Shown in pieces: positions 8,909 to 19,888 of a DNA stretch of 64,000 nucleotides; within the stretch, counting starts at the first letter, position 1; every line of letters starts with the position of its first letter. Both the position numbers and the translations under genes were made by a program. Source of the DNA: Flavobacterium nitratireducens. GTDB lineage: Bacteria; Bacteroidota; Bacteroidia; Flavobacteriales; Flavobacteriaceae. The notes beneath the pieces are model-generated. The model did not search any database. It saw nothing but the letters and a program-made list of their open reading frames with translations, and was not told where the DNA came from. The DNA lies in assembly GCF_029625335.1 (NCBI RefSeq), contig NZ_CP121111.1, positions 558,001 to 622,000 of the forward strand. The letters are read 5' to 3'.

Positions 8909-9814
8909 TTATAAATCAAAAGTTTTGCCATCTTCTGCTAATAAAACATTTGGAAAAACAGTTTCGGCTTCTTCTTTAAATAAATCTATCGAATCGTATC
9001 GAGTTGAATAATGCCCTAAAATGAGTTGACTAACTTGGGCTTTTGCTGCAATAGTTGCCGCTTCAATGGCTGTTGAATGCATGGTTTTGGAAGCTAAATT
9101 TTCTTCTGATTGTAAAAAAGTAGCTTCATGATACAAAACATCAACATTACTGATAATAGGAATAATTGGTTCAAAATAACAACTATCCGAACAAAAAGCA
9201 TAGCTTTTAGGTTTTAGGGGATCGAAAGTCAATTCCGTATTGGCAATAAGCCTCCCGTCATCCAATAGAATATCTTTACCATTCTTAATGTTCTGATAAT
9301 AACACTTTTCGATTTGATAATGTTCAACAGCTTCAATATTTAATTTTCGTTCGTCAAGCTTTTCTTGAAATAAAAAACCATTAGTATAAATGCGGTGTTG
9401 CAAGGGAATGGTTTTCACAGACACTTTTTCGTCTTCAAAAATAATTTCGCTATTGGTATTTTCTAATTCGTTAAAATGCAAATTGAAGTTAGGCCAGGAA
9501 TTAGAGAGACGTAATTGAAGCTTGATGATTTCCTTAATTCCTTTTGGACCATAAATATGCAAATCATTGTTTCGGTTGAGCAACGAAAAGGTAGAAATTA
9601 AACCAATTAATCCAAAAAAATGATCACCATGCAAATGCGAAATAAAAACATGGTTAATTTTAGAAAATTTAATTTTGTTTTTGCGAAGTTGTACTTGAGT
9701 TCCCTCACCACAATCGATAAGAAATAAACGGTTTTTGATTTCTAAAACCTGCGCCGTTGGATTAGTAAAAGTACGAGGGGTTGCTGCATAACAGCCAAGT
9801 ATTGTTAATTTCAA
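8909..9814 (-). CDS. rnz: Ribonuclease Z
   Basis: A 301-residue metallo-beta-lactamase-fold endonuclease of the ElaC type that removes 3' trailers from tRNA precursors. The zinc motif is seen in FISHLHGDHFFGLIGL near residue 60. Further metal ligands lie in FCSDSCY, in YHEATF and in LILGHYSTRYD toward the C-terminus. The N-terminal LGCYAATPRTFTNPTAQ is typical of Bacteroidota members. It sits between the small STAS-like gene and pdxH, with an 88-bp gap before it. The length is normal for a short-form RNase Z. Confidence 0.93.
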   Translation of the reverse strand: MKLTILGCYAATPRTFTNPTAQVLEIKNRLFLIDCGEGTQVQLRKNKIKFSKINHVFISHLHGDHFFGLIGLISTFSLLNRNNDLHIYGPKGIKEIIKLQLRLSNSWPNFNLHFNELENTNSEIIFEDEKVSVKTIPLQHRIYTNGFLFQEKLDERKLNIEAVEHYQIEKCYYQNIKNGKDILLDDGRLIANTELTFDPLKPKSYAFCSDSCYFEPIIPIISNVDVLYHEATFLQSEENLASKTMHSTAIEAATIAAKAQVSQLILGHYSTRYDSIDLFKEEAETVFPNVLLAEDGKTFDL

Positions 9815-9902
9815 AGTGTATTTAGTTAACTGGTTATATTTGTTTAATCGTAAAATAGAAAATCATTCGATTAAACTTTTAACGAATAAACAATTAAACT
9901 AT

Positions 9903-10238
9903 TTAAAAACCTAAGTCACGCTCTATTTCTTCCATTTCAATAATATCATGAGCTTCTAACAAGGAAGGAACAACGGTTAATTTTTCTGGTAATGCATTAT
10001 AATCAGAATCAGCAACAACAATAACAAATGATTTTTTTGATTTTTTATGTTGTTTTGATAAAGGTAAAAACAATTTTAAGTTACTTACGGCTATTTCTTC
10101 CTTATAACTTAATAAATCAATGATTATATTGTGATTTTCAAAACTTTTATATTGACTACTAACCTTTGTTAAGAATGAATCAAAATCGCCCTGAGTATCC
10201 TTGATAGTTATTGTATGTTCTTTTTGATCTACTTTCAT
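9903..10238 (-). CDS. Small STAS-like protein upstream of rnz
   Basis: A 111-residue soluble protein with no catalytic motif that I can name. The alternating pattern (HTITIKDTQGDFDSFLTKV, then NIIIDLLSY, SKKSFVIVVADSDYNALP, then TVVPSLLEAHDIIEMEEIER) suggests an alpha/beta STAS-like or anti-sigma-antagonist-like fold. No clear phosphorylatable serine motif is visible. It lies between pyrB and rnz on the same strand. The function is unknown. The gene is likely real, given its uniform codon use and place in the run. Confidence 0.65.
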   Translation of the reverse strand: MKVDQKEHTITIKDTQGDFDSFLTKVSSQYKSFENHNIIIDLLSYKEEIAVSNLKLFLPLSKQHKKSKKSFVIVVADSDYNALPEKLTVVPSLLEAHDIIEMEEIERDLGF

Positions 10239-10383
10239 AGCTGTTAAATTAATGGTTGGTCGGACTAAATTTATCTTGCTTGTTTTTGTTTAACAAAATT
10301 TTATATTAAAATACTTATAATCAATATTTTAAAAATAAATATTAATCAAAAACAACTTCTAAAGTTACTTTGTTTTTTTTAAT

Positions 10384-11310
10384 TTATTGAATTTTTGAAG
10401 CCAAAAGATAAATAACTGCCATTCTAATGGCTACTCCATTTTCCACTTGATTTAAAATAACTGATTGTCCTGAATCAGCTACTTCAGATGTGATTTCGAC
10501 CCCTCTGTTAATTGGTCCAGGGTGCATAATCACAATTTCTTTATTCAATGATTCTAATAAAGTTTTGTCAACACCATATTGTTGTGCATATTCACGAGTT
10601 GACGGAAAATAATTCACATCCATTCTTTCGTTTTGAACACGAAGCATATTTGCTACATCACACCACTCTAAAGCGTTTCTTAAGTTTGATTCTACTTTTA
10701 CACCTAATGATTCAATATATTTAGGAATTAAAGTTTTAGGTCCGCAAACTTTTACTTCGGCTCCCTGCATTTGTAATGCATAAATATTAGACAAAGCAAC
10801 TCTGGAGTGCAAAATATCACCTACAATCACTACTTTTTTGCCTGCTACATCTCCTAATTTTTCTCTAATCGAATAACTATCTAATAAGGCTTGTGTAGGA
10901 TGTTCATGGGCTCCATCTCCAGCATTTACAATACTTGCTTTTACATTTTGGGATAAAAAGTGTGCTGCTCCAGGATTAGCATGACGCATAACTACCATAT
11001 CTACCTTCATCGAAAGGATATTATTTACAGTATCTATAAGCGTTTCTCCTTTTTTTACAGAAGACTGAGCTGCCGAAAAACTAATTACATCTGCTGAAAG
11101 TCGTTTTTGAGCTAATTCGAAAGAAAGTTTGGTTCGGGTACTATTTTCAAAAAATATATTGGCAATGGTAATATCTCGTAACGAAGGCACTTTCTTAATT
11201 GGACGATTAATGACTTCTTTAAAATGATCGGCTGTTTCAAATATAAGGTCTATATCATTTTTGTTAATGTATTTGATACCTAATAAATGATTTACGCTTA
11301 ATTCTTTCAT
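10384..11310 (-). CDS. pyrB: Aspartate carbamoyltransferase catalytic chain
   Basis: A 308-residue enzyme that joins carbamoyl phosphate and aspartate in pyrimidine synthesis. The carbamoyl-phosphate loop FFENSTRTKLSFE (about residues 53-65), the mobile loop SSVKKGETL, the motif HPTQALLD and the C-terminal MHPGPINRGVEI are all present. It follows pyrR by about 50 bp on the same strand, a common pairing. No pyrI regulatory chain lies next to it, so it is probably the unregulated trimeric type or is controlled through PyrR. Confidence 0.96.
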   Translation of the reverse strand: MKELSVNHLLGIKYINKNDIDLIFETADHFKEVINRPIKKVPSLRDITIANIFFENSTRTKLSFELAQKRLSADVISFSAAQSSVKKGETLIDTVNNILSMKVDMVVMRHANPGAAHFLSQNVKASIVNAGDGAHEHPTQALLDSYSIREKLGDVAGKKVVIVGDILHSRVALSNIYALQMQGAEVKVCGPKTLIPKYIESLGVKVESNLRNALEWCDVANMLRVQNERMDVNYFPSTREYAQQYGVDKTLLESLNKEIVIMHPGPINRGVEITSEVADSGQSVILNQVENGVAIRMAVIYLLASKIQ

Positions 11311-11362
11311 TTTTTTCTACGATTATTATTTTATTACAGATGGAATTTTAAATAAGACAGAG

Positions 11363-11901
11363 TTAATTAGTTACTACATAAACGGCATCTTCTCCATCAT
11401 TTTCTTTCCAACTTACCTTTACCTTTTCATTATTAATAGCATCTACCTGCCTTCCTCGATAATCAGGTTGGATAGGTAAATTTCGACTAAAACGTCTATC
11501 AATTAAAACCAATAATTCAATTTCTGATGGACGACCAAATGACTGCACCGCTGTTAATGCTGCTCTTATGCTTCTTCCAGTGTACAAAACATCGTCGATA
11601 AAAATAACTTTCTTATTTTCGACTATAAAATTAATATTTGTTTTGTTGGCTTCAAGAGGCTTTTCGGTTCTTCTGAAATCATCTCTAAAAAAGTGATATC
11701 TAAGTATCCTAATTGAATTTCAGGAGTTTGATATTCTTTTTCTAATACTTCTTTAAGACGTTCTGCTAAAAATGTTCCTCTCGGTTGAATTCCAATCAAA
11801 ATAGTATCCTTAAAATCGAGATGTTTTTCAATTAGCTGACAGGCTAAACGATGCAAAATAATATCGACTTCTTTGGAATTAAGCAAAACTTTTTGAGTCA
11901 T
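11363..11901 (-). pseudogene. pyrR: PyrR bifunctional regulator/uracil phosphoribosyltransferase, frameshifted
   Basis: Two pieces (11623-11901 and 11363-11587) join into a 179-residue PyrR, the usual length. The N-terminal part has QLIEKHLDFKDTILIGIQPRG. The C-terminal part has the PRPP loop FIDDVLYTGRSIRAAL and VLIDRRFSRNLPIQPDYRG. The frame breaks in the six-A run at 11687-11692. One more base restores DITFFRDDFRRTEKPL. PyrR senses UMP/UTP and controls pyr mRNA in many bacteria. The promoter is only ~20 bp upstream, so no attenuator precedes pyrR itself. A sequencing error is more likely than a dead gene. Confidence 0.85.
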
Positions 11902-11925
11902 AATAAAGTGTTATGTTGGGTTGTG

Positions 11926-11933
11926 CAAATATA
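11926..11933 (-). promoter_or_regulatory. -7 box of the pyrR-pyrB operon promoter
   Basis: TATATTTG on the minus strand, 25 bp before the pyrR start codon. The best upstream TTG is only 15 bp away, so the -33 region is weak. Confidence 0.45.
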
Positions 11934-12120
11934 CAAATTCAAATCTATCAATTCTTATGATAATTATATTACACAAAAGTTTTCTTTTTTCAGCTTCCTT
12001 AAATAACCATTAAATATTGTTAATTATAACAATTATATCTGTTTTGTTACAATTGATTTATAAAAAATCCCAGTAAAAATTATACCTTCGGGGAAATATT
12101 AAAAAAATTCTACATTTACC

Positions 12121-12750
12121 GATATTCATCACCGACACGTATCACACTTATTCGGATTGTATCCAGGTAGAGAAATTACACCATCAAATTCTAAATTTTT
12201 AGATACCTCCAAAAAAACCTTAGAAATACGTGGCGACGAAGGTACAGGTTGGAGTAAAGGATGGAAAATTAACTGGTGGGCTCGTTTACAAGACGGGGAT
12301 CATGCCTATAATTTGATAAGACAATTATTAAACTATGTAGACCCTTTAGCTCGTAATTCGGGAGTTGGAGGAACCTATCCTAACTTTTTTGATGCACATC
12401 CTCCTTTCCAAATTGACGGAAACTTTGCTGGAACAGCTGGTATGGCAGAAATGTTAGTACAAAGTTACAATGGTTATATTCAATTGTTACCAGCCCTACC
12501 TAAAGCTTGGAAAGAAGGTCAAGTTAAAGGACTTGTGGCAAGAGGTGGCTTTGAAATTAGCATGAACTGGAACAATCAAGAATTACAAACCGTTGCTGTA
12601 AAATCATTAAACGGTGCCGAATGTATACTGGTTTCTAATGTTCCTTTGAAATTAGAAAACACCTACATCACTTCTCAAAAAACAGATAAAGGTTACCAAA
12701 TTATTTTCCCAACAACTAAAGGTACAAACTATCAATTAGTTAGAAAATAA
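12121..12750 (+). pseudogene. C-terminal remnant of a GH95 alpha-L-fucosidase/galactosidase-type gene
   Basis: About 210 residues match the C-terminal part of GH95 enzymes, which are normally ~750-800 residues. Seen are [58 protein letters not shown] and [17 protein letters not shown]. Homology begins about 12121. Bases 11935-12120 upstream hold no more of the gene. The frame has no natural start; an automatic TTG start at 12157 is internal. The N-terminal domain and most of the catalytic barrel are gone, so it should be inactive. It was probably left by a deletion in a former polysaccharide locus. Confidence 0.8.
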
Positions 12751-12767
12751 GTCAATAAAACCCAAAC

Positions 12768-12806
12768 AAAAAAGGCAGTTTCATCATTTTGAAACTGCCT
12801 TTTTTA
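12768..12806. terminator. Terminator after the GH95 remnant
   Basis: AAAAAAGGCAGTTTCA pairs with TGAAACTGCCTTTTTT, flanked by A and T runs, so it can work both ways. Confidence 0.8.
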
Positions 12807-12824
12807 TTGAATAATATTCTTTAC

Positions 12825-12904
12825 ACACCCCTAACCCCTCTCAAGAGGGGAAGCCTCAGATTACTTAGTAACAATTCCCTCCTTGAGGAGGGCTAGGGAG
12901 GTGT
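12825..12904. repeat. 80-bp imperfect palindromic intergenic element
   Basis: The left arm starts ACACCCCTAACCCC and continues TCAAGAGGGGAA. The right arm is TTCCCTCCTTGAGGAGGG followed by CTAGGGAGGTGT. The arms are imperfect inverted copies, each with its own small hairpin. It is GC-rich against the background and lies between convergent genes, as expected for a dispersed repeat. Only one copy is in the window. Confidence 0.6.
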
Positions 12905-12923
12905 TATTTCGTGTAGAACTCAA

Positions 12924-14552
<1,629 letters not shown>

Positions 14553-14567
14553 TTATAAAATTTGCCG

Positions 14568-14575
14568 CAAAAATA
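14568..14575 (-). promoter_or_regulatory. -7 box upstream of the ABC-F gene
   Basis: TATTTTTG on the minus strand, 25 bp before the start codon, matches TAnnTTTG. No clear TTG is seen at the right distance. Confidence 0.4.
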
Positions 14576-14809
14576 CAAAAAATAAGCTTCTTATTAGCAT
14601 TCTTATAAAAGGAATTCAAAACTGGTTTTTGTTGAAAACTAATCAATAGATTTTTCAACTTTTAGTATGAATATAAACTATTTTTGAAAAACGCAGAAAA
14701 GTTTTAAAATTATACATAACAATTTAATTTGATACAAAATAGCTCAAATTATCTATAATAAATTTACTTGTACAAGCTTAATGATTAAAACTATTAAACA
14801 TAAATCACA

Positions 14810-15148
14810 ATGAAAACTTTTGAAGATATTGAAAAAGAAGTTAATTTCAGAAAAGAATGGATAGAAAACTATAAATTAAAACACCCATCGTACTATCACA
14901 TAGAAAGTTACATAGCAAAACTTTATGAAGTTATCAAAAATTACAAAGGAAGAACAGAAGATGCACAAAATAATTTAGTTATGATTAAACACAAAGCTGA
15001 TATTCTAAATGCAGATTTAGTGGGAGAACTGAAATCTGATTCTAAAAAAAGGTTGGTAAGATATCGTACTAAATGGATTAATTATCACGAAGCAATTGAC
15101 AATATTCAAAAACAATTTCTTGATATTGTAAAAAAAGATTTGTCATAA
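14810..15148 (+). CDS. Hypothetical small helical protein
   Basis: A 112-residue, lysine-rich, charged protein, predicted to be almost all helix (FEDIEKEVNFRKEWIENYKL, then YIAKLYEVIKNYKG and WINYHEAIDNIQKQFLDIVK). There is no signal peptide, membrane segment or known motif. It precedes a small membrane protein gene by ~120 bp on the same strand. I do not recognise it. The AT-rich upstream region (14590-14809) holds no other visible feature. Confidence 0.5.
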   Translation: MKTFEDIEKEVNFRKEWIENYKLKHPSYYHIESYIAKLYEVIKNYKGRTEDAQNNLVMIKHKADILNADLVGELKSDSKKRLVRYRTKWINYHEAIDNIQKQFLDIVKKDLS

Positions 15149-15265
15149 CAAACACATAAGCAACTCTACAACAGATACTTTACATCTTACATGAAATAAT
15201 TAAGTAAGTTTCATAAATTAACATAAGATTAAAAAAAATCTTGAAAAACTAAAAAAACTATTGTC

Positions 15266-15676
15266 ATGATAATTATTTTAAAAACAGTTATTGCTCTGAT
15301 AATCCTAACATTTGTTGGAATTAATTTATTAAGTTTTATTTTCCGCTCACTAAATATTATTATGAGTTTACCAGCATCCAAAAGTTCTGGTGTAAACAAA
15401 ATGATTAAACAATCACTTTATTCAGAAATTGTGTTTTTCATATTTTCAATTATTCTTACAGTAGGATATTTTTATGCAATTAATCATTTCTACAATATTC
15501 TATTAGTAATTGCTGCCGCATTGATTATGATCTCTAGACTCCCTGATCTTTTGATTGAAATAAAAACCGGAGAAAAAACCACTAAAAAAAACATGAAACA
15601 AAGACCAATTGATATAATTTTCAATATTCTTTTTTTTGTTGCAATACCAATTATATGGTATTCATTCAAATATTAA
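15266..15676 (+). CDS. Hypothetical four-helix membrane protein
   Basis: A 136-residue, very hydrophobic protein. The probable membrane segments are residues ~2-25, 47-70, 73-92 and 112-132. A short basic loop (IKTGEKTTKKNMKQRP) lies before the last one. There is no family motif that I can name. It follows the small helical protein gene and may be transcribed with it. The function is unknown. Confidence 0.55.
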   Translation: MIIILKTVIALIILTFVGINLLSFIFRSLNIIMSLPASKSSGVNKMIKQSLYSEIVFFIFSIILTVGYFYAINHFYNILLVIAAALIMISRLPDLLIEIKTGEKTTKKNMKQRPIDIIFNILFFVAIPIIWYSFKY

Positions 15677-15757
15677 AATACTTAACAAATTTCACCCCCT
15701 TTAGCCCCAAAATTTTTTCCGTGCCCGCAACTATGAGCAACTTTGTCGAATTACTTA

Positions 15758-15876
15758 ATGAGATTCCTCCTTCGTCGGAATGACAAGATTGCGGAAGTAG
15801 ATTAGGTAAATAACATTCCTTTTTTCAAACAAAAATTAACACCCAGTTTGTCATTCCGACGAAGGAGGAATCTCAT
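15758..15876. repeat. Inverted-repeat intergenic element with 29-bp perfect arms
   Basis: The arm at 15758-15786 (starting ATGAGATTCCTCCTTCGTCG) is the exact reverse complement of 15848-15876, with 61 bp between. The sequence is typical of dispersed intergenic repeats in this group of bacteria. It lies in the 306-bp gap between convergent genes, which otherwise contains only a terminator. Confidence 0.8.
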
Positions 15877-15925
15877 CAAAATGAGCAAAATGAATAGCAA
15901 TTAATATCACTATCTCATCAAACAA

Positions 15926-15968
15926 AAAAAAACTCGTTTATCCACAATCAGATAAACGAGTTTTTTTT
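15926..15968. terminator. Terminator at the end of the hexosaminidase gene
   Basis: AAACTCGTTTATC pairs with GATAAACGAGTTT around an 8-nt loop, flanked by A and T runs. It is placed 15 bp beyond the GH20 stop codon. Confidence 0.85.
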
Positions 15969-15982
15969 CAAGAGATTGAATA

Positions 15983-18007
15983 TTACAATTCCGATAATTT
16001 CATCAGACTGTTATAAATAGCCAGTTCCACATCGGCATTATTGCGAGTATTGATTTGTTCTAAAGCTGTTTTCAACAGTGCTTTATCAGGACTTTGCTTT
16101 TTCTCCCAGCTAGAAACCAATTCCGTTGCTACTGTACTTAATTGTTTGGCTAAAGGCAATACCGGTTGAATTAGAGGTGCATTTTTACTATACACATTCA
16201 GCTCGACATCCATATTGATCCATTTATTTAAATAATACACAATCTCCGTTTTTGATGAATCATCTTTGTCTGTTAGGTATCGATTAACCATTTTGTTAAA
16301 CTCATACGCATCTGGAGCATCGGCAGCACAGGCATCAGCAAACAAGGTCAAAGGCGAATACATAAAGTACTTCTTCCCGCCTCCATTGCGTTTGTAAATT
16401 TTATAAGGTTCGCAGATATTGGTAAAATCATTGAGCGCTTTAATGCCTTGGTTATTAGAAATATTTCGCAAAATCACTTCTTTGTTTCGAATATGTGTCA
16501 AACCTATTTTCTCTAAATAAAAAGAAATTTTACGCAATCTTCGGCGCATATCTTCCAAATCCCTAACATTTTCATTCGACCATAAACGCTCTGCAATTGC
16601 GGCTGTTCTGGGCCAAATACGGGAATCAATAGTCAATGGTGTAACCAGTTCGCTCCACATTGTAGCCTCTCCACCCAGAATTCGAGCTTGTTCCTCCTCA
16701 GTAAAAGTCATATTTTTAGGCATTGGGTCATTTAGATAATGGGAATCAACAGACAACATCAAATCAATATAATACCCATTTGAAAGCACTGTTTTATAAC
16801 CATTTTTGGCCGCAGCGGCAAGAGAAGCTCCCGGCTGTAAACCTTCATTGACTCCGCGCCAAGCATGAATAATAGCTTCTTTAGACATTTCTGGCGTCAT
16901 GATTTCCTCCCATCCCATCAATTGTTTGCCATGCTTTTTGAGCATCGGAACCAATTTCATATTGAAATAGGTTTGCAAATCATGATTCGTTTCCAGTTTG
17001 TTCTTTTTCTTAAATTCCTGAATTTTAGCATTAGCATTCCATTCCTTCCCATTATTTTCGTCACCACCTATGTGAAAATAAGTACTTGGAAACAACGGAC
17101 AAACTTCGTCAAAAATAGCTTCTAGTATTTGATAGGTTTTAGGATTCGTTGGATCGAGAGCCGCATCGTGAATTCCTGATTTTCTAGAAATTGCATATTT
17201 GGAAGTGGTTTGACTTCCAATTTCTGGAAAAACCGATAATAAAGCCGAAGCGTGACCGGGAACATCGATTTCTGGAATCACCATTATCCCTTTTTCATCG
17301 GCATATTTTACAATATTTTTGATCTCCTCTTGAGTGTAATATTGCCCATCTGAACCCAATGCTGTCAATTTAGGTAGGTTTTTCAATTCAATTCTCCAGC
17401 CTTGATCATCTACTAAATGCCAGTGAAAAACATTCATTTTCATGGCTGCCATCCCGTCCAAATTGCGCTTAATCACATCGACGGTCTGAAAATGTCGGGA
17501 AGCATCAATCATCAAACCACGCCAAGCAAATCTGGGTTTGTCATCAATTTCAACTCCAGGAAAATAAAATTGAGTTCCATTATTGTGAAGTAGTTGCGAC
17601 AAAGTAGCTAAAGCATGTAATGCACCTAAATCGGTAGTTGCCGTAATTTCAATCTTAGTTGATGTCACTTTTAAATGATAGCTTTCGTCTTCATTTAAAA
17701 CAATTTTACCTGTTCGACTACAATTGATTTGCAAATCCGCTTGAGGCAATGCATCTGTTGAAGTAACAAAACCTTGATTAAAAAACAAACCTGTTCTTTC
17801 GTCTAAATTTCTCAAAAATTGGGTAGCCGCTTTAAACACTCTTGAATTGGCTTCAGCCTTACAATTAATACTGAAATTCTTGTTTAAAACAAACGAAGCA
17901 TTCGACAATGAAACAGATTGTGGCCAAGGCATCAAATTCAAATCCTCTTTCTTGATTTGAGCTTGAACCATGACATAGGTAAACAAAGACAAAATAACAT
18001 ATTTCAT
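15983..18007 (-). CDS. Beta-N-acetylhexosaminidase, GH20
   Basis: A 674-residue secreted enzyme. The signal peptide is about residues 1-17 (ending MVQAQ). A GH20b-type N-terminal domain follows, then the GH20 barrel with FAWRGLMIDASRHFQ, MNVFHWHLVDDQGWRIEL and the catalytic pair Asp316-Glu317 in HIGGDEN. The Trp-rich region LMGWEE and AIIHAWRG lines the sugar pocket. It removes terminal GlcNAc or GalNAc from chitin fragments or glycans. It is divergent from a sugar MFS transporter, which suggests that the pair handles GlcNAc. There is no C-terminal secretion domain of T9SS type. The specificity is inferred. Confidence 0.92.
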   Translation of the reverse strand: MKYVILSLFTYVMVQAQIKKEDLNLMPWPQSVSLSNASFVLNKNFSINCKAEANSRVFKAATQFLRNLDERTGLFFNQGFVTSTDALPQADLQINCSRTGKIVLNEDESYHLKVTSTKIEITATTDLGALHALATLSQLLHNNGTQFYFPGVEIDDKPRFAWRGLMIDASRHFQTVDVIKRNLDGMAAMKMNVFHWHLVDDQGWRIELKNLPKLTALGSDGQYYTQEEIKNIVKYADEKGIMVIPEIDVPGHASALLSVFPEIGSQTTSKYAISRKSGIHDAALDPTNPKTYQILEAIFDEVCPLFPSTYFHIGGDENNGKEWNANAKIQEFKKKNKLETNHDLQTYFNMKLVPMLKKHGKQLMGWEEIMTPEMSKEAIIHAWRGVNEGLQPGASLAAAAKNGYKTVLSNGYYIDLMLSVDSHYLNDPMPKNMTFTEEEQARILGGEATMWSELVTPLTIDSRIWPRTAAIAERLWSNENVRDLEDMRRRLRKISFYLEKIGLTHIRNKEVILRNISNNQGIKALNDFTNICEPYKIYKRNGGGKKYFMYSPLTLFADACAADAPDAYEFNKMVNRYLTDKDDSSKTEIVYYLNKWINMDVELNVYSKNAPLIQPVLPLAKQLSTVATELVSSWEKKQSPDKALLKTALEQINTRNNADVELAIYNSLMKLSEL

Positions 18008-18280
18008 ACTGTAAAAATTTTTAAGAAAATTAGCTGTTTAAACTTTTTTAGTTAAAAGGTTTTATTAGTCCGTAAAAACAGTAATTTTTGAATCTTATTA
18101 AAATCAAAAAAGAGGTCGGATATGGATAAATTTAACAAAAATATTCCATTTTGAACAATAACCTGTATTTATCGTTCAAAAAAACCGATTTTAACTACAT
18201 AATATTTTTTTTTTCAAATTTTAAAAAATACTTTTACCCGATATAAAAAAAACACACCTTTAAAAAACAACTAAAAAATT

Positions 18281-19750
18281 ATGAATTCTGAAAATTTACA
18301 AACCAAATGGGGACAATTCATCTCCCTTGTAATCGTTTTTTTCTTCTGGGGATTTGTAGGATCTGCAAACGACATTTTGATACCTGTATTTAAAAAAGTA
18401 TTTACCCTATCACAAGTTCAATCACAACTAGTAGCCTGGGCATTTTATGCGGCTTATTTTGTGGGTTCTATTATCTTTTTTCTAATTTCTTTGAAATCAG
18501 ATGTATTGCAAAAATTTGGTTACAAAAAAACATTATCAGGAGGATTAGTACTATCAGCTGTTGGATCTTTCTTATTTGTTCCAGCTGCCACAATGGAAAG
18601 TTTTGGATTTTTCTTAGCTGCCCTTTTCACAGTTGGTTTAGGATTTTCAATTCAACAAATTGTTGCTAACCCATTAGCAATCAAGATGGGAAGTCCTGTT
18701 ACTGGAGCTCATCGTTTAACATTAGCCGGAGGAGTTAACTCATTTGGAACCACAATTGGTGCTATTTTGTTAGGAATTGCATTATTTGGAATGGGAGACA
18801 ATAAAAACACTTCACTTTCACTAGAAGATATCAAACTACCATTTATCATCTTAGGATGCGCTTTTATAATTGTGGCTCTTTTTATGCTTTTTTCTAAAAT
18901 TGAAGATCCTGTTAAGGAAGAAGAAGCTGTTATTGAGCACGGACATAAAAACTTCACAATACTTGATTACCCACAATTATACTTGGGAATGTTAGCTATT
19001 TTCATTTATGTAGGTACTGAAGTTTCTATCATTAGTAATCTTCCAGCTCTATTAAAAACAGCTGAATTTGGAAATATTTTAGAGGAAGCCATCCCTCCAT
19101 TTATTGCGTTGTATTGGGGAAGTTTAATGATTGGTCGTTGGAACGGAGGAGTGAATGTTTTTAACACTTCTAAAACGGTAAATTTACTTTTAAAATTCAT
19201 TGTTCCTACTATCGCTTTCGGAGTAATTATAGGTGCTAATGTTTTTGCAAAACATGATGTTTCTGCTTTTTACATCTACCCTATTTGGATATTATTGTTC
19301 ATTTTTATGAGTTTTCTTGGAGGTAAAAATGCCGGAAAAACACTTATGTTATATGGAATCTCTGGTTTAGCAATGATGTTATTAGGACTTGTATTTCCGG
19401 ATAAAGAGATTGCTAAATTCTTTTTTATATCTGGTGGATTATTCTTGTCCATTATGTGGCCTTCTATTTTTGACTTAGCCATTGCTGGTTTAGGAAAAAA
19501 TACTGGAAAAGCTTCTTCTTTCTTAATTATGATGATTTTAGGTGGAGGAGTTATTCCATTAATTCAAGGTAAAATTTGTGATTTTGACTTAAGTAGTCCA
19601 GAAGGAATTTTTGGAATTTCTTGGACGCACTTTTCATATATTATACCGCTTTTAGGTTTTGCTTATTTGGCATTTTACGGTTTTTATTGCCCTAAAATTC
19701 TAAAAAAACAAGGAATAACACACGTGGAATCCGAAGGTGGAGGACATTAA
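18281..19750 (+). CDS. Sugar:proton MFS symporter (FucP/NagP-like)
   Basis: A 489-residue inner-membrane protein with about 12 membrane helices. The N-terminal FFFWGFVGSANDILIPVFKKVFTLSQVQSQLV is the signature of the FucP/glucose-galactose branch of the MFS. LGFSIQQIVANPLAIKMG and the GGVNSFGTTIGA stretch also fit this branch. Because it is divergent from a GH20 hexosaminidase, GlcNAc is a fair guess for the sugar. Glucose or another hexose is possible. The 273-bp shared upstream region (18008-18280) is very AT-rich. I see no exact TAnnTTTG box there, only near-matches such as TACTTTTA. Confidence 0.8.
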   Translation: MNSENLQTKWGQFISLVIVFFFWGFVGSANDILIPVFKKVFTLSQVQSQLVAWAFYAAYFVGSIIFFLISLKSDVLQKFGYKKTLSGGLVLSAVGSFLFVPAATMESFGFFLAALFTVGLGFSIQQIVANPLAIKMGSPVTGAHRLTLAGGVNSFGTTIGAILLGIALFGMGDNKNTSLSLEDIKLPFIILGCAFIIVALFMLFSKIEDPVKEEEAVIEHGHKNFTILDYPQLYLGMLAIFIYVGTEVSIISNLPALLKTAEFGNILEEAIPPFIALYWGSLMIGRWNGGVNVFNTSKTVNLLLKFIVPTIAFGVIIGANVFAKHDVSAFYIYPIWILLFIFMSFLGGKNAGKTLMLYGISGLAMMLLGLVFPDKEIAKFFFISGGLFLSIMWPSIFDLAIAGLGKNTGKASSFLIMMILGGGVIPLIQGKICDFDLSSPEGIFGISWTHFSYIIPLLGFAYLAFYGFYCPKILKKQGITHVESEGGGH

Positions 19751-19769
19751 AAATTAATAAAAAACTAAC

Positions 19770-19812
19770 AGCAAAGCCGTCAAATGAAACAAATTTTGAC
19801 GGCTTTGTTGTT
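19770..19812 (+). terminator. Terminator after the sugar MFS gene
   Basis: CAAAGCCGTCAAA pairs with TTTTGACGGCTTTG around a short loop, followed by TTGTTTT. Confidence 0.75.
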
Positions 19813-19845
19813 TTATATACAATCTTGAATCAAATTGGCATGTAT

Positions 19846-19878
19846 TTGGACAATTTAATTTTAAAAAAAATATATTTG
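19846..19878 (+). promoter_or_regulatory. Promoter of the lipoprotein gene
   Basis: TTG (19846-19848), a 22-bp spacer and TATATTTG (19871-19878). The start codon follows 10 bp later (19889), so the mRNA may have almost no leader, unless translation starts at the next Met codon (19895). Confidence 0.5.
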
Positions 19879-19888
19879 TTCTAAATTT

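Noticed and set aside
9815..9902. Plus-strand TATATTTG near 9868 as a promoter
   Set aside because: No plus-strand gene follows. It is in the gap between two minus-strand genes and is likely chance.
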